Source: a virus. Taken from it: a stretch of 64,000 nt of DNA. Both the position numbers and the translations under genes were made by a program. The stretch covers positions 1 through 64,000 of the IMG/VR virus record IMGVR_UViG_3300031227_000028; one strand, 5' to 3'. Under the pieces are notes generated by a model that was not told the DNA's origin, did no database searches, and was given only the letters and a program-made list of their open reading frames with translations. Positions 15,530 through 21,741 of the stretch are shown in pieces (within the stretch, counting starts at the first letter, position 1; the number at the start of each line of letters is the position of its first letter).

Positions 15530-15748
15530 TTATATACTAATACTATCATCTTCTTCATCAATTCTCTTTAACAAACCAAAAATACTCTCAAATTTTCGTC
15601 CTAAATTCTTTTTAGAACCAACTATTCCTGCATGCTTTCCACCACATTTTAATGAACAAAATCTAGGTATTCCACCAACATTATTTTTTCCATATGATGG
15701 TTTTCGTCTAAATACTTCTCCACATTCTTCGCATATATATTTTGCCAT
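15530..15748 (-). CDS. Zinc-finger protein
   Basis: A 72-residue protein with CEECGEVF and CSLKCGGKH forming one zinc site, flanked by basic residues (RRKPSYGKN, KKNLGRKF). Acidic tail. Probably nucleic-acid-binding; function unknown. Confidence 0.55.
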   Translation of the reverse strand: MAKYICEECGEVFRRKPSYGKNNVGGIPRFCSLKCGGKHAGIVGSKKNLGRKFESIFGLLKRIDEEDDSISI

Positions 15749-15752
15749 TATT

Positions 15753-15953
15753 TCACCTTGGTCTCTTTATTCTTGCACAAAAATACCATGAACTATATCT
15801 ACAATGTTTACATGTTACTTTATCTAAATTATGCGTAGTATATTTAGGATTCTTTACGCTACAATAACTTTTACCATTAGGCGCTAGGAAATGAACTTTA
15901 AATCCATTCTTTTTCTTTTCCATAGTTAGTTCTTGTTCTATTATTGATTGCAT
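15753..15953 (-). CDS. Zinc-binding basic protein
   Basis: A 66-residue protein with CKHCRYSSWYFC near the basic C-terminus. The start at 15953 has AGAGG six bases upstream. Function unknown. Confidence 0.5.
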   Translation of the reverse strand: MQSIIEQELTMEKKKNGFKVHFLAPNGKSYCSVKNPKYTTHNLDKVTCKHCRYSSWYFCARIKRPR

Positions 15954-15955
15954 AT

Positions 15956-16276
15956 TTACCTCTTCTTAATTATGTCTACCACAGTCATAGCTTCTTGTTT
16001 ATCTTTCTTTAACTTAATTAAATTTGTAAGGGCTGAAACTTTTCTAACTCCATCCTCTAATGTTTTTTGAATCTTATATGCAAAACGTTGAGTTAATGTC
16101 ATATCCTGAGCATGTAAAACATCATGACATTTCTGACATAAAGGTATTTCAACGTTCTTAACTGGATTCATACATTTAGGGATACAATGGTGATTAGTAA
16201 TATTTGTTGTGTTTTCACAACACCAACAAACGCCCTCATTTACTTTAATTCCATTATCTCTTATTTGCACGTTCAT
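15956..16276 (-). CDS. HNH endonuclease
   Basis: A 106-residue protein with CWCC, NHHCIPKCM and CQKCHDVLHAQ, which together give the two zinc pairs and the H-N-H catalytic core. Small HNH proteins nick or cut DNA and often assist packaging or act as homing enzymes. It stands in a small-gene operon, not next to terminase, so a free-standing or homing role is as likely as packaging. Confidence 0.75.
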   Translation of the reverse strand: MNVQIRDNGIKVNEGVCWCCENTTNITNHHCIPKCMNPVKNVEIPLCQKCHDVLHAQDMTLTQRFAYKIQKTLEDGVRKVSALTNLIKLKKDKQEAMTVVDIIKKR

Positions 16277-16278
16277 TT

Positions 16279-16566
16279 TTAAACATCTTCACAATCTTCG
16301 ACGTCTTCATCGTATTCATCAGCGTATTCATCGTCTTCTTCATCGTCTTCTTTCATTTCATTAATAATTTCTTCAGAATATTCATCATAATCTTCAGTTT
16401 TAATCATAAGACCTTCATTCACCATAAATTTACTCATTACTTTAAGCATATCTTCAGCTTTACTTAATTCACGTTCTGAAATTTGTACTCTACTTGATAA
16501 TGTTAAGATACAATCTTGTAAATCTCTCATTGTGTTTTCAAATTTGCAATAGCTCATATTTCCCAT
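16279..16566 (-). CDS. Acidic coiled-coil phage protein (MSYCKFENT type)
   Basis: A 95-residue protein. The start MGNMSYCKFENTMRDLQDC recalls a small protein family common in phages. A helical middle is followed by a very acidic tail (long runs of Asp and Glu) that could mimic DNA or bind a basic partner. It is expressed from a cassette promoter. Function unknown. Confidence 0.55.
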   Translation of the reverse strand: MGNMSYCKFENTMRDLQDCILTLSSRVQISERELSKAEDMLKVMSKFMVNEGLMIKTEDYDEYSEEIINEMKEDDEEDDEYADEYDEDVEDCEDV

Positions 16567-16576
16567 TTTTTTTCAT

Positions 16577-16643
16577 CTCCAATCATTAATCACTAATTAT
16601 AATTATAATTATAATAAACCAGTACTAATATATAAATATATTG
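16577..16643 (-). promoter_or_regulatory. Repeated promoter-leader cassette, copy 2
   Basis: The same elements as the other cassettes, with TATA core at 16623-16642 and GGAGATG at the 3' end. This copy is the left arm of a long inverted repeat. Confidence 0.75.
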
Positions 16644-16673
16644 TTTATTTATTTATATATTAGTACTGGTTTA
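16615..16673. repeat. 24-bp perfect inverted repeat made of two opposing TATA elements
   Basis: 16615-16638 is the exact reverse complement of 16650-16673. Each arm contains the cassette promoter core (ATTTATATATTAGTACTGG). The left arm serves the gene ending at 16279. The right arm points the opposite way, antisense to the gene at 16671-16808. As RNA it would also form a stable hairpin over the 3' end of that gene. Confidence 0.75.
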
Positions 16674-16808
16674 TTTTCCTACTCTCCATAAAATTTTATT
16701 TAATGGTTTACTACAACTAATACCAGATAAAAAAAAATTAATAAAAACAAATTCAATATAATAATTAAACAATTTCATTGTAAATCCTTTAATTTGATTT
16801 CGTTTCAT
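16671..16808 (-). CDS. 45-residue hydrophobic protein
   Basis: ATG at 16808; product MKRNQIKGFTMKLFNYYIEF and following, with a possible membrane segment (YIEFVFINFFLSGISC). The stop lies in the inverted repeat. Weak support: short and with no family. Confidence 0.35.
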   Translation of the reverse strand: MKRNQIKGFTMKLFNYYIEFVFINFFLSGISCSKPLNKILWRVGK

Positions 16809-17048
16809 TTATAACACCAATCCTTGAGCTAAATGTTTTAAGAAATGATTAACATCACCATTCATAAAATCTATTTTCATAATTGTTTTAGCTATTTGAT
16901 TTTGTTCTTTAATTGATGCAATCATAATATGTTCAATTACAACATCATTTGAAATTAAATTTATTCCGCTTGGACCTTCAATTTCGTAATTTTGAGTTTC
17001 TAATTGTTTTTCACTAAAAAAAGTTTTTAAATATTTTTTTGCATTCAT
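16809..17048 (-). CDS. Hypothetical protein
   Basis: A 79-residue protein with a mixed fold, ending FLKHLAQGLVL, similar to the ends of other cassette-associated proteins. It follows the next gene directly. Not recognised. Confidence 0.5.
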   Translation of the reverse strand: MNAKKYLKTFFSEKQLETQNYEIEGPSGINLISNDVVIEHIMIASIKEQNQIAKTIMKIDFMNGDVNHFLKHLAQGLVL

Positions 17049-17050
17049 TT

Positions 17051-17254
17051 TTATTCCTCTATGATAATTTCAATACTTGATGCATCTGCAATTTCTTCAA
17101 CATCTCTTATAGTAGCTTTATTTGGGTTATCTTCCATATCTTCATATTCATCAACTATTAAATTATATAATTTAATTTCATTTATTTTATCATATATAGT
17201 AGGTTGTGTAATTAATTTCCAAAGTTTTTTATATTTAATAATTTTTTCATCCAT
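17051..17254 (-). CDS. Cassette-driven acidic protein
   Basis: A 67-residue protein, MDEKIIKYKKLWKLI and following, ending in IIIEE. The ATG at 17254 is chosen because the cassette GGAG lies nine bases upstream and other cassette genes also start MDEK. Not recognised. Confidence 0.5.
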   Translation of the reverse strand: MDEKIIKYKKLWKLITQPTIYDKINEIKLYNLIVDEYEDMEDNPNKATIRDVEEIADASSIEIIIEE

Positions 17255-17263
17255 TTTTTCCAT

Positions 17264-17332
17264 CTCCAATCATTAATCATTAATCACTAATTATAATTAT
17301 AATAAACCAGTACTAATATATAAATGTATTGT
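17264..17332 (-). promoter_or_regulatory. Repeated promoter-leader cassette, copy 3
   Basis: TATA core at 17311-17330, AT-repeat leader, duplicated TTAATCAT and GGAGATG, as in the other copies. Confidence 0.75.
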
Positions 17333-17536
17333 TTATTGCCTTACTATTTGTATTAACATTTTTGAATTTTCGTTATTAACTTCAACTAAATCTATACATT
17401 CTAAATGATATGGTTTAGCTTCCATAATTCTATCTTCTTGTGTGCCATGAATTCCTACTAAAACACATTCTTTATTTTCATTAGTGCCACAAATTGGGCA
17501 TATTGATTCTTTTGGAAATTCTTTAAACGTTCTCAT
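17333..17536 (-). CDS. Zinc-binding protein
   Basis: A 67-residue protein with CPICGTNENKEC and a later HLEC, a plausible zinc ribbon (three Cys and His). Function unknown. Confidence 0.5.
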   Translation of the reverse strand: MRTFKEFPKESICPICGTNENKECVLVGIHGTQEDRIMEAKPYHLECIDLVEVNNENSKMLIQIVRQ

Positions 17537-17745
17537 TTTAATGCCTCAAATATATCATCTTTAGCAATTAATCCCATCATCATTTTTCTATCTTGTTGAT
17601 ATAATATTTCAATTGCTGCTCTTGTTTGAACTTTTTGAAATTCAACGCCACGTCTAAAAACTTCTTTTAAAGCTAGATTTTCTGAATCCCAATTTGAGCA
17701 ATCGCTGACTGCTTCGCTCATTTCCTTTTCATATTCTTTATTCAT
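17533..17745 (-). CDS. Hypothetical helical protein
   Basis: A 70-residue protein (MNKEYEKEMSEAVSDC). The ATG at 17745 is used; two codons earlier a TTG is in frame. The C-terminal half is helical (RAAIEILYQQDRKMMMG). Not recognised. Confidence 0.45.
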   Translation of the reverse strand: MNKEYEKEMSEAVSDCSNWDSENLALKEVFRRGVEFQKVQTRAAIEILYQQDRKMMMGLIAKDDIFEALK

Positions 17746-17751
17746 TTTCAA

Positions 17752-17835
17752 TTACCATTCTTCTAATAATTCTTCTTCTAATATATCTAAATCTATATCT
17801 TCATATAAAATATATTCATAAACATAACTTTCCAT
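17752..17835 (-). CDS. 27-residue acidic mini-protein
   Basis: MESYVYEYILYEDIDLDILE and seven more residues. It fits exactly between two genes with no gap. Support is only position and composition. Confidence 0.35.
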   Translation of the reverse strand: MESYVYEYILYEDIDLDILEEELLEEW

Positions 17836-18054
17836 TTATACACCTGCTAATTGAAATTGTTTTTCACTAATTTGTTTTGATATTTTTGTTGTATTATAAA
17901 TATTAAATGCAATCGCTATTGCAAATATCCATGCAATCATAAATGTTAATAATATCCATGCCATTAAAAAAAAGATTTTAGCAAAATACATTTTATGTAA
18001 ATATCTTAATTCATCTTCTAATAATTTTTTTTGTCCTTTAGTTAATTTTGTCAT
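17836..18054 (-). CDS. Two-pass membrane protein
   Basis: A 72-residue protein. A basic amphipathic N-terminus is followed by two hydrophobic helices (IFFLMAWILLTFMIAWIFAI and AIAFNIY). The ATG at 18054 (MTKLTKGQ) has the upstream stop two bases before it. Function unknown. Confidence 0.5.
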   Translation of the reverse strand: MTKLTKGQKKLLEDELRYLHKMYFAKIFFLMAWILLTFMIAWIFAIAIAFNIYNTTKISKQISEKQFQLAGV

Positions 18055-18056
18055 TT

Positions 18057-18296
18057 TTACATACACCTTATGTGAATACCTTGTTCAACTTCGCTTGGTC
18101 CAAGCTCTTCACCACAAACAGAGCATACAGGTTCTAACAAACTAATATCTAATCTATTATATATTTGTTCTCCTTTATATGCATAATTACCCAAAATAAC
18201 ATAAATAAAATCATTAGTCACCTTTGTGACCATTCCTTTATTTTCGTTTTCATCGATGACTAAATCACCGACTTTAAAGTCGGCTTCATTATTCAT
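18057..18296 (-). CDS. SH3-like plus zinc-site protein
   Basis: A 79-residue protein. FKVGDLVIDENENKGMVTKV resembles a KOW/CarD-type barrel, and CSVCGEELGP with a later HIRC could bind zinc. A role in binding RNA polymerase or nucleic acid is speculative. Confidence 0.5.
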   Translation of the reverse strand: MNNEADFKVGDLVIDENENKGMVTKVTNDFIYVILGNYAYKGEQIYNRLDISLLEPVCSVCGEELGPSEVEQGIHIRCM

Positions 18297-18442
18297 TTTA
18301 AAATTCCAAGTTCTAATCCTTGGAAATACATTGATTCTAAATCAGCTTTAGAACTTTTATTCCATGATGCTTTACTTCTTAATACATTAACTGAACTTAA
18401 TTTTTGAATTAATTCTTTTTTATTTAATTTTTTTTCATCCAT
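18293..18442 (-). CDS. 49-residue cassette-driven protein
   Basis: MDEKKLNKKELIQKLSSVNV and following, ending YFQGLELGILK. The start at 18442 follows a cassette leader. Basic, helical, function unknown. Confidence 0.5.
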   Translation of the reverse strand: MDEKKLNKKELIQKLSSVNVLRSKASWNKSSKADLESMYFQGLELGILK

Positions 18443-18451
18443 TTTTTTCAT

Positions 18452-18512
18452 CTCCAATTATTAATCACTAATTATAATTATAATAAACCATTATTAATAT
18501 ATAAATGTATTG
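18452..18512 (-). promoter_or_regulatory. Repeated promoter-leader cassette, copy 4
   Basis: TATA core at 18491-18510, AT leader and GGAGATG, differing slightly from the other copies (AATAATGG for AGTACTGG). Confidence 0.72.
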
Positions 18513-18554
18513 TTTTTACATTTATATATTAATAAAGGCAAAGCGTTTAACCGC

Positions 18555-18728
18555 TCAGTCTTCATTGTTATCAACAATTCCATAATTTACAAAATTTGTA
18601 AAGCTTTCTTCTTGCTCTTCATTTAAGAATAAACTCTCTGAATCTATAGTAGCTTGTTTTGTTGCTGCTTCATCACTAAAACCATTCATTCTTAAATTAT
18701 AATATATACTCCCTTTGCTTGTATCCAT
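18555..18728 (-). CDS. 57-residue hypothetical protein
   Basis: ATG at 18728; MDTSKGSIYYNLRMNGFSDE and following, acidic C-terminus. GAGG lies just upstream of the start. Not recognised. Confidence 0.5.
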   Translation of the reverse strand: MDTSKGSIYYNLRMNGFSDEAATKQATIDSESLFLNEEQEESFTNFVNYGIVDNNED

Positions 18729-18730
18729 TT

Positions 18731-18922
18731 TTATTCCTCCATAATAATTTTTATTGTAAAAGGTAATACTAATTTACTTCCTCTAAGGATTTCTGTATGT
18801 TCAAAAACACAAACTTGAATTTCTGGAACGTTATATTTTTCTGCATATTTTTCTACAATTGATTGTTTATTGTGATATCCACATTCTTTATAAATTTTTA
18901 ATGTTTTTATTTTTTCATCCAT
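18731..18922 (-). CDS. Cassette-driven protein
   Basis: A 63-residue protein (MDEKIKTLKIYKECGYHNK). The helix region KQSIVEKYAEKYNVP looks like part of an HTH. The start at 18922 is chosen by the cassette spacing. Function unknown. Confidence 0.5.
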   Translation of the reverse strand: MDEKIKTLKIYKECGYHNKQSIVEKYAEKYNVPEIQVCVFEHTEILRGSKLVLPFTIKIIMEE

Positions 18923-18931
18923 TTTTTTCAT

Positions 18932-18992
18932 CTCTAATCGTTAATCTTTAATTATAATATAATAATACCATTACTAATATATAAATGTTATG
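18932..18992 (-). promoter_or_regulatory. Repeated promoter-leader cassette, copy 5 (diverged)
   Basis: TATA core at 18971-18990 with a shorter AT leader and AGAGATG in place of GGAGATG. Confidence 0.65.
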
Positions 18993-19017
18993 TTTATTCA
19001 TTTATATATGAAATACC

Positions 19018-19108
19018 CTGTAGGTGACTAGTGATTTAAGGGTTTATATCAGAATAATCGGTCTATTACAGTAGGTGACTGTAGGTGACTGGTGATTTAA
19101 GGGTTTAT
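19018..19108. repeat. Direct repeat with GTAGGTGACT core
   Basis: GTAGGTGACTAGTGATTTAA (about 19021) recurs as GTAGGTGACTGGTGATTTAA at about 19081, with an extra GTAGGTGACT just before the second copy. The second copy covers the stop codon of the gene ending at 19097. It could be a recombination scar, a terminator-associated repeat or a protein-binding array. Confidence 0.7.
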
Positions 19109-19822
19109 TTCAATAATATCGTCAGAATTAGGTTCAATTTGGTCTGATTCTTCAGAATCCTGACCAAACATCTTTTTAAGTATAATAGAGGCTGTGTCTT
19201 CAGCTATATTAGCATTTAAATTCATATTTACATTAGTATTTCTAGTTTTGGTACCATGTAACTGCTTATGCACGTCTAATTTAAGCTTCTCAATCTGCAT
19301 CATATGTTTAGGATTATCGCATAATTTCTCAATTTTTTCTAAGTTTGTATATATTTGACCTGCTCCAAGCTCAGAATCCGTCATAAATTCAACAAATTTA
19401 TCGATTTTCTTATCAGATACTCCAGAATTTTTCATTCCTAATACCTTTTGGGAGATTCTTGCTTTTAAAGAGTTCATTGAGCCTGTTCTCTTGCCTATTC
19501 TATCAGGTCCTGCCCTCCCTGCCTTCTTTATATAAACTTCAAATGATGCTCTGCTATTCTGAAACCATTTTGTTAAATCTCTTGGTCCTTGAAAATATCT
19601 AACTTCTTCTGTTACTTGATTGACTTCACCTTGAAAATTTTTTCCTTCTTTTTTATAAACGACTATTTTTTCGCCTAATTCATTATTATAAGAAGAAATA
19701 TATTCATGTTCCCATTTAAATACATTAGAAGGCGGTGTTATTACTTTAGTTAAATCGACTTTCCCAATATTTTCACATATCTCAGCCTCTTTTAGCTCAT
19801 CTTTTAAAATTTTCTTATACAT
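19097..19822 (-). CDS. Hypothetical DNA-binding protein, possible small terminase
   Basis: A 241-residue protein. The middle has basic helical segments (GKRTGSMNSLKARISQKVLG, GVSDKKIDKFVEFMTDSELG). A HGTKTRNTNVNMNLNAN stretch recalls the turn before the C-terminal strands of small terminases. The C-terminus is acidic. The overall order (HTH-like, oligomerisation helix, acidic tail) would fit a small terminase, but the gene is 12 kb from the large subunit. Other DNA-binding roles are equally possible. Confidence 0.45.
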   Translation of the reverse strand: MYKKILKDELKEAEICENIGKVDLTKVITPPSNVFKWEHEYISSYNNELGEKIVVYKKEGKNFQGEVNQVTEEVRYFQGPRDLTKWFQNSRASFEVYIKKAGRAGPDRIGKRTGSMNSLKARISQKVLGMKNSGVSDKKIDKFVEFMTDSELGAGQIYTNLEKIEKLCDNPKHMMQIEKLKLDVHKQLHGTKTRNTNVNMNLNANIAEDTASIILKKMFGQDSEESDQIEPNSDDIIEINP

Positions 19823-19916
19823 ATTGCTACCAAACTTGCGTTATTTTAATAGATTATATCTGTAATACTAGTTAATAATTAAAAAAAAATAATTAAAAAT
19901 ACGTTAGTTATGACGT

Positions 19917-20534
19917 TTATTTAGGCATATTTGACTGTCTTAAAAGTTTCATTTCTTCATCTCTTTTAATTTCATCAAGTTTTTTTTGATAAATTGGGTT
20001 TTCATTTAAATATTTATCAGTTTGTTCTTTATTAACTTTCATATATTTAAGAAATTTCTCTTCATCTTTATAATCAATTTCCATAGCATTTCCGCAACCT
20101 CTTTGTTTACAAGTTAAATTGTAAACCCATCCATATTGAGCTTCTGTGCTAACACCATTTACAACTGCTTTTTTAGTTGCTGGCTTTCTTATAATTGCAT
20201 TATCAAATTTTCCTTGAATTAATTTACCAAAAGCAAATCTTTCACTTTCTGCATATTGAGTAAAATCTACGCTAAAAGGGTCAATTTTAATTTTATTTTT
20301 TACTTCATTATTTAATGTAAGCATGAACGATTCTGTTTTATCTGATAAATTTTTTTCAAAATCTATTTTAGCACATCTTGCACAAAATGGTTGTCTTTTT
20401 CTATTATATTCTGCTTCGTTATCAGCTTTTATTCTATTAAAAATAACTTTTGGAGACTTTTCTTTATCAAATATGTTTTTATAGTCTGCTTTTTCCTCTA
20501 AAGTCTGTTCTCTGAAAATCTTACCTTCTACCAT
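19917..20534 (-). CDS. Zinc-binding hypothetical protein
   Basis: A 205-residue protein with FCARCAK near residue 50 and CKQRGCGN near residue 142, likely one zinc site closing a central domain. Helical ends. It is co-transcribed with two genes nearest the putative origin, suggesting an early function. Not recognised. Confidence 0.5.
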   Translation of the reverse strand: MVEGKIFREQTLEEKADYKNIFDKEKSPKVIFNRIKADNEAEYNRKRQPFCARCAKIDFEKNLSDKTESFMLTLNNEVKNKIKIDPFSVDFTQYAESERFAFGKLIQGKFDNAIIRKPATKKAVVNGVSTEAQYGWVYNLTCKQRGCGNAMEIDYKDEEKFLKYMKVNKEQTDKYLNENPIYQKKLDEIKRDEEMKLLRQSNMPK

Positions 20535-20535
20535 T

Positions 20536-20862
20536 TTATTCTTTATCCTCTTCGTTAGCGTCTCTACCGCTATCTAACGCACTATCGTCAATTACTGGTT
20601 TTTCTTTTTCTTCAACACCTAATGTTAAATGTTCATTATAAATATCAAATAAATTTTTATTTTGGTCAACAATTGATTGATATTTTTTCATATTTTGTCG
20701 ATATTGTTCTATCTTATAATTATAATCAGCTTCATATCCACCACGTAAACCGTTTTCAATAACTGATGCTTGATAAGCATAATAATCCATTTCTGTTTTA
20801 CATTTATCTATTGCTTTTTGTGTTCTTCTTTTTTCATCTTCGTTTAATTCTCTTCTTACCAT
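20536..20862 (-). CDS. Coiled-coil hypothetical protein
   Basis: A 108-residue protein, a long charged helix (DEKRRTQKAIDKCKTEMDYY) with a second one (NYKIEQYRQNMKKYQSIV) and an acidic tail. Not recognised. Confidence 0.5.
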   Translation of the reverse strand: MVRRELNEDEKRRTQKAIDKCKTEMDYYAYQASVIENGLRGGYEADYNYKIEQYRQNMKKYQSIVDQNKNLFDIYNEHLTLGVEEKEKPVIDDSALDSGRDANEEDKE

Positions 20863-20996
20863 AATAAACCCTCCAATATAATTTCTATTGCTGTATCTTG
20901 ATTTAATTTTTCTCCTCTAACAATTCCCATATTGTCAATAAAATTTTTTAAATTTTCATGAGCAAAATCGCTTACAGTAACATTAAGTTTTTTCAT
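20856..20996 (-). CDS. 46-residue ribbon-helix-helix regulator
   Basis: MKKLNVTVSDFAHENLKNFI, then NQDTAIEIILEGLL. This is the strand-helix-helix pattern of CopG/Arc-like RHH proteins. It is the first gene leftward from the putative origin and overlaps the next gene by seven bases, so it may control both divergent promoters. Confidence 0.6.
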   Translation of the reverse strand: MKKLNVTVSDFAHENLKNFIDNMGIVRGEKLNQDTAIEIILEGLLW

Positions 20997-21629
20997 AAAA
21001 TAATAATTATTTTACCTATTTATAATTACTATATTATATAATATTATTTACATTAAAATTTTAATTTTGTATCTACTTTTGAAAATTTTATACTGTTTTA
21101 GTACTAATACAATACTAAAATCTTCAAAAGTATATAAAATTTCTAAAAAAACAGCGTTCTTTTATAAAAGAACACAACATTCTCGAAAAAATCGATATAT
21201 TCAAACTTTTCAAAAGTATATAATTATATATTAATAATTATAATTATAATTATAATTATTGATATTGAAAGATTATTATATATATATATTATATATATTT
21301 TATATAATTATATAAAAATATAAAAAATATATAAGTGAGTCTAATTTTCACGGTTTTGACGGTTCTTTTATAAAAGAATCGACTTTTTTTTCAGTTTGTA
21401 TATACTTCCACTGATTTTAGTATTAAATTAGTACTAATATATATACTTTTGTATATACTTTTATACCATTTTCTTTTATATAACTTTTGAATCGTAATAT
21501 TTTAGATACAATAATTATAATTATAATAATAATTATTAAAAACACGGTTTTCCTATAATTATAATTATTGTATATACTTTTATTCTCCACTTTTCAAAAG
21601 TATATAAAATGATATTTTTATATATTATC

Positions 21630-21647
21630 AAGGCATTATACCTTAAT
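21630..21647. repeat. 18-bp inverted repeat flanking the MCM gene, left copy
   Basis: AAGGCATTATACCTTAAT is the exact reverse complement of the sequence at 24284-24301 on the other side of the helicase gene. Each copy can also fold (AAGG/CCTT). It may be a regulator site or a terminator for leftward transcripts. Confidence 0.7.
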
Positions 21648-21689
21648 TAGGTAATAAATAAATATTATCATATTATTGGGTTTATATTC

Positions 21690-21720
21690 TCTATCATAAT
21701 AATATATATAAATAAGTTAA
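21690..21720 (+). promoter_or_regulatory. TATA promoter of the helicase gene
   Basis: ATATATATAAATAAG lies about 25-35 bases before the ATG at 21742. There is no purine ribosome site, so the mRNA is probably leaderless or nearly so. Confidence 0.5.
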
Positions 21721-21741
21721 TATTTTTAATAATTACACACA

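Larger units (their letters stand above)
20997..21741. other. Putative replication origin in divergent intergenic region
   Basis: This is the only point in the window where transcription diverges from a long noncoding stretch. It is extremely AT-rich. Copies of AAAAGTATATA, or its complement TATATACTTTT, occur at about 21126, 21212, 21450, 21570 and 21595, with degenerate ones near 21395. A perfect 18-bp palindrome (GTTCTTTTATAAAAGAAC, 21156) recurs nearly unchanged at 21362. Long alternating TA and TAATTA tracts look like a DNA unwinding element. The helicase gene follows directly. Origin function is inferred. Confidence 0.6.

Noticed and set aside
21240-21330. TAATTA and TATA tandem tracts as a possible CRISPR array
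   Set aside because: Simple low-complexity repeats without spacers; better explained as an unwinding element.
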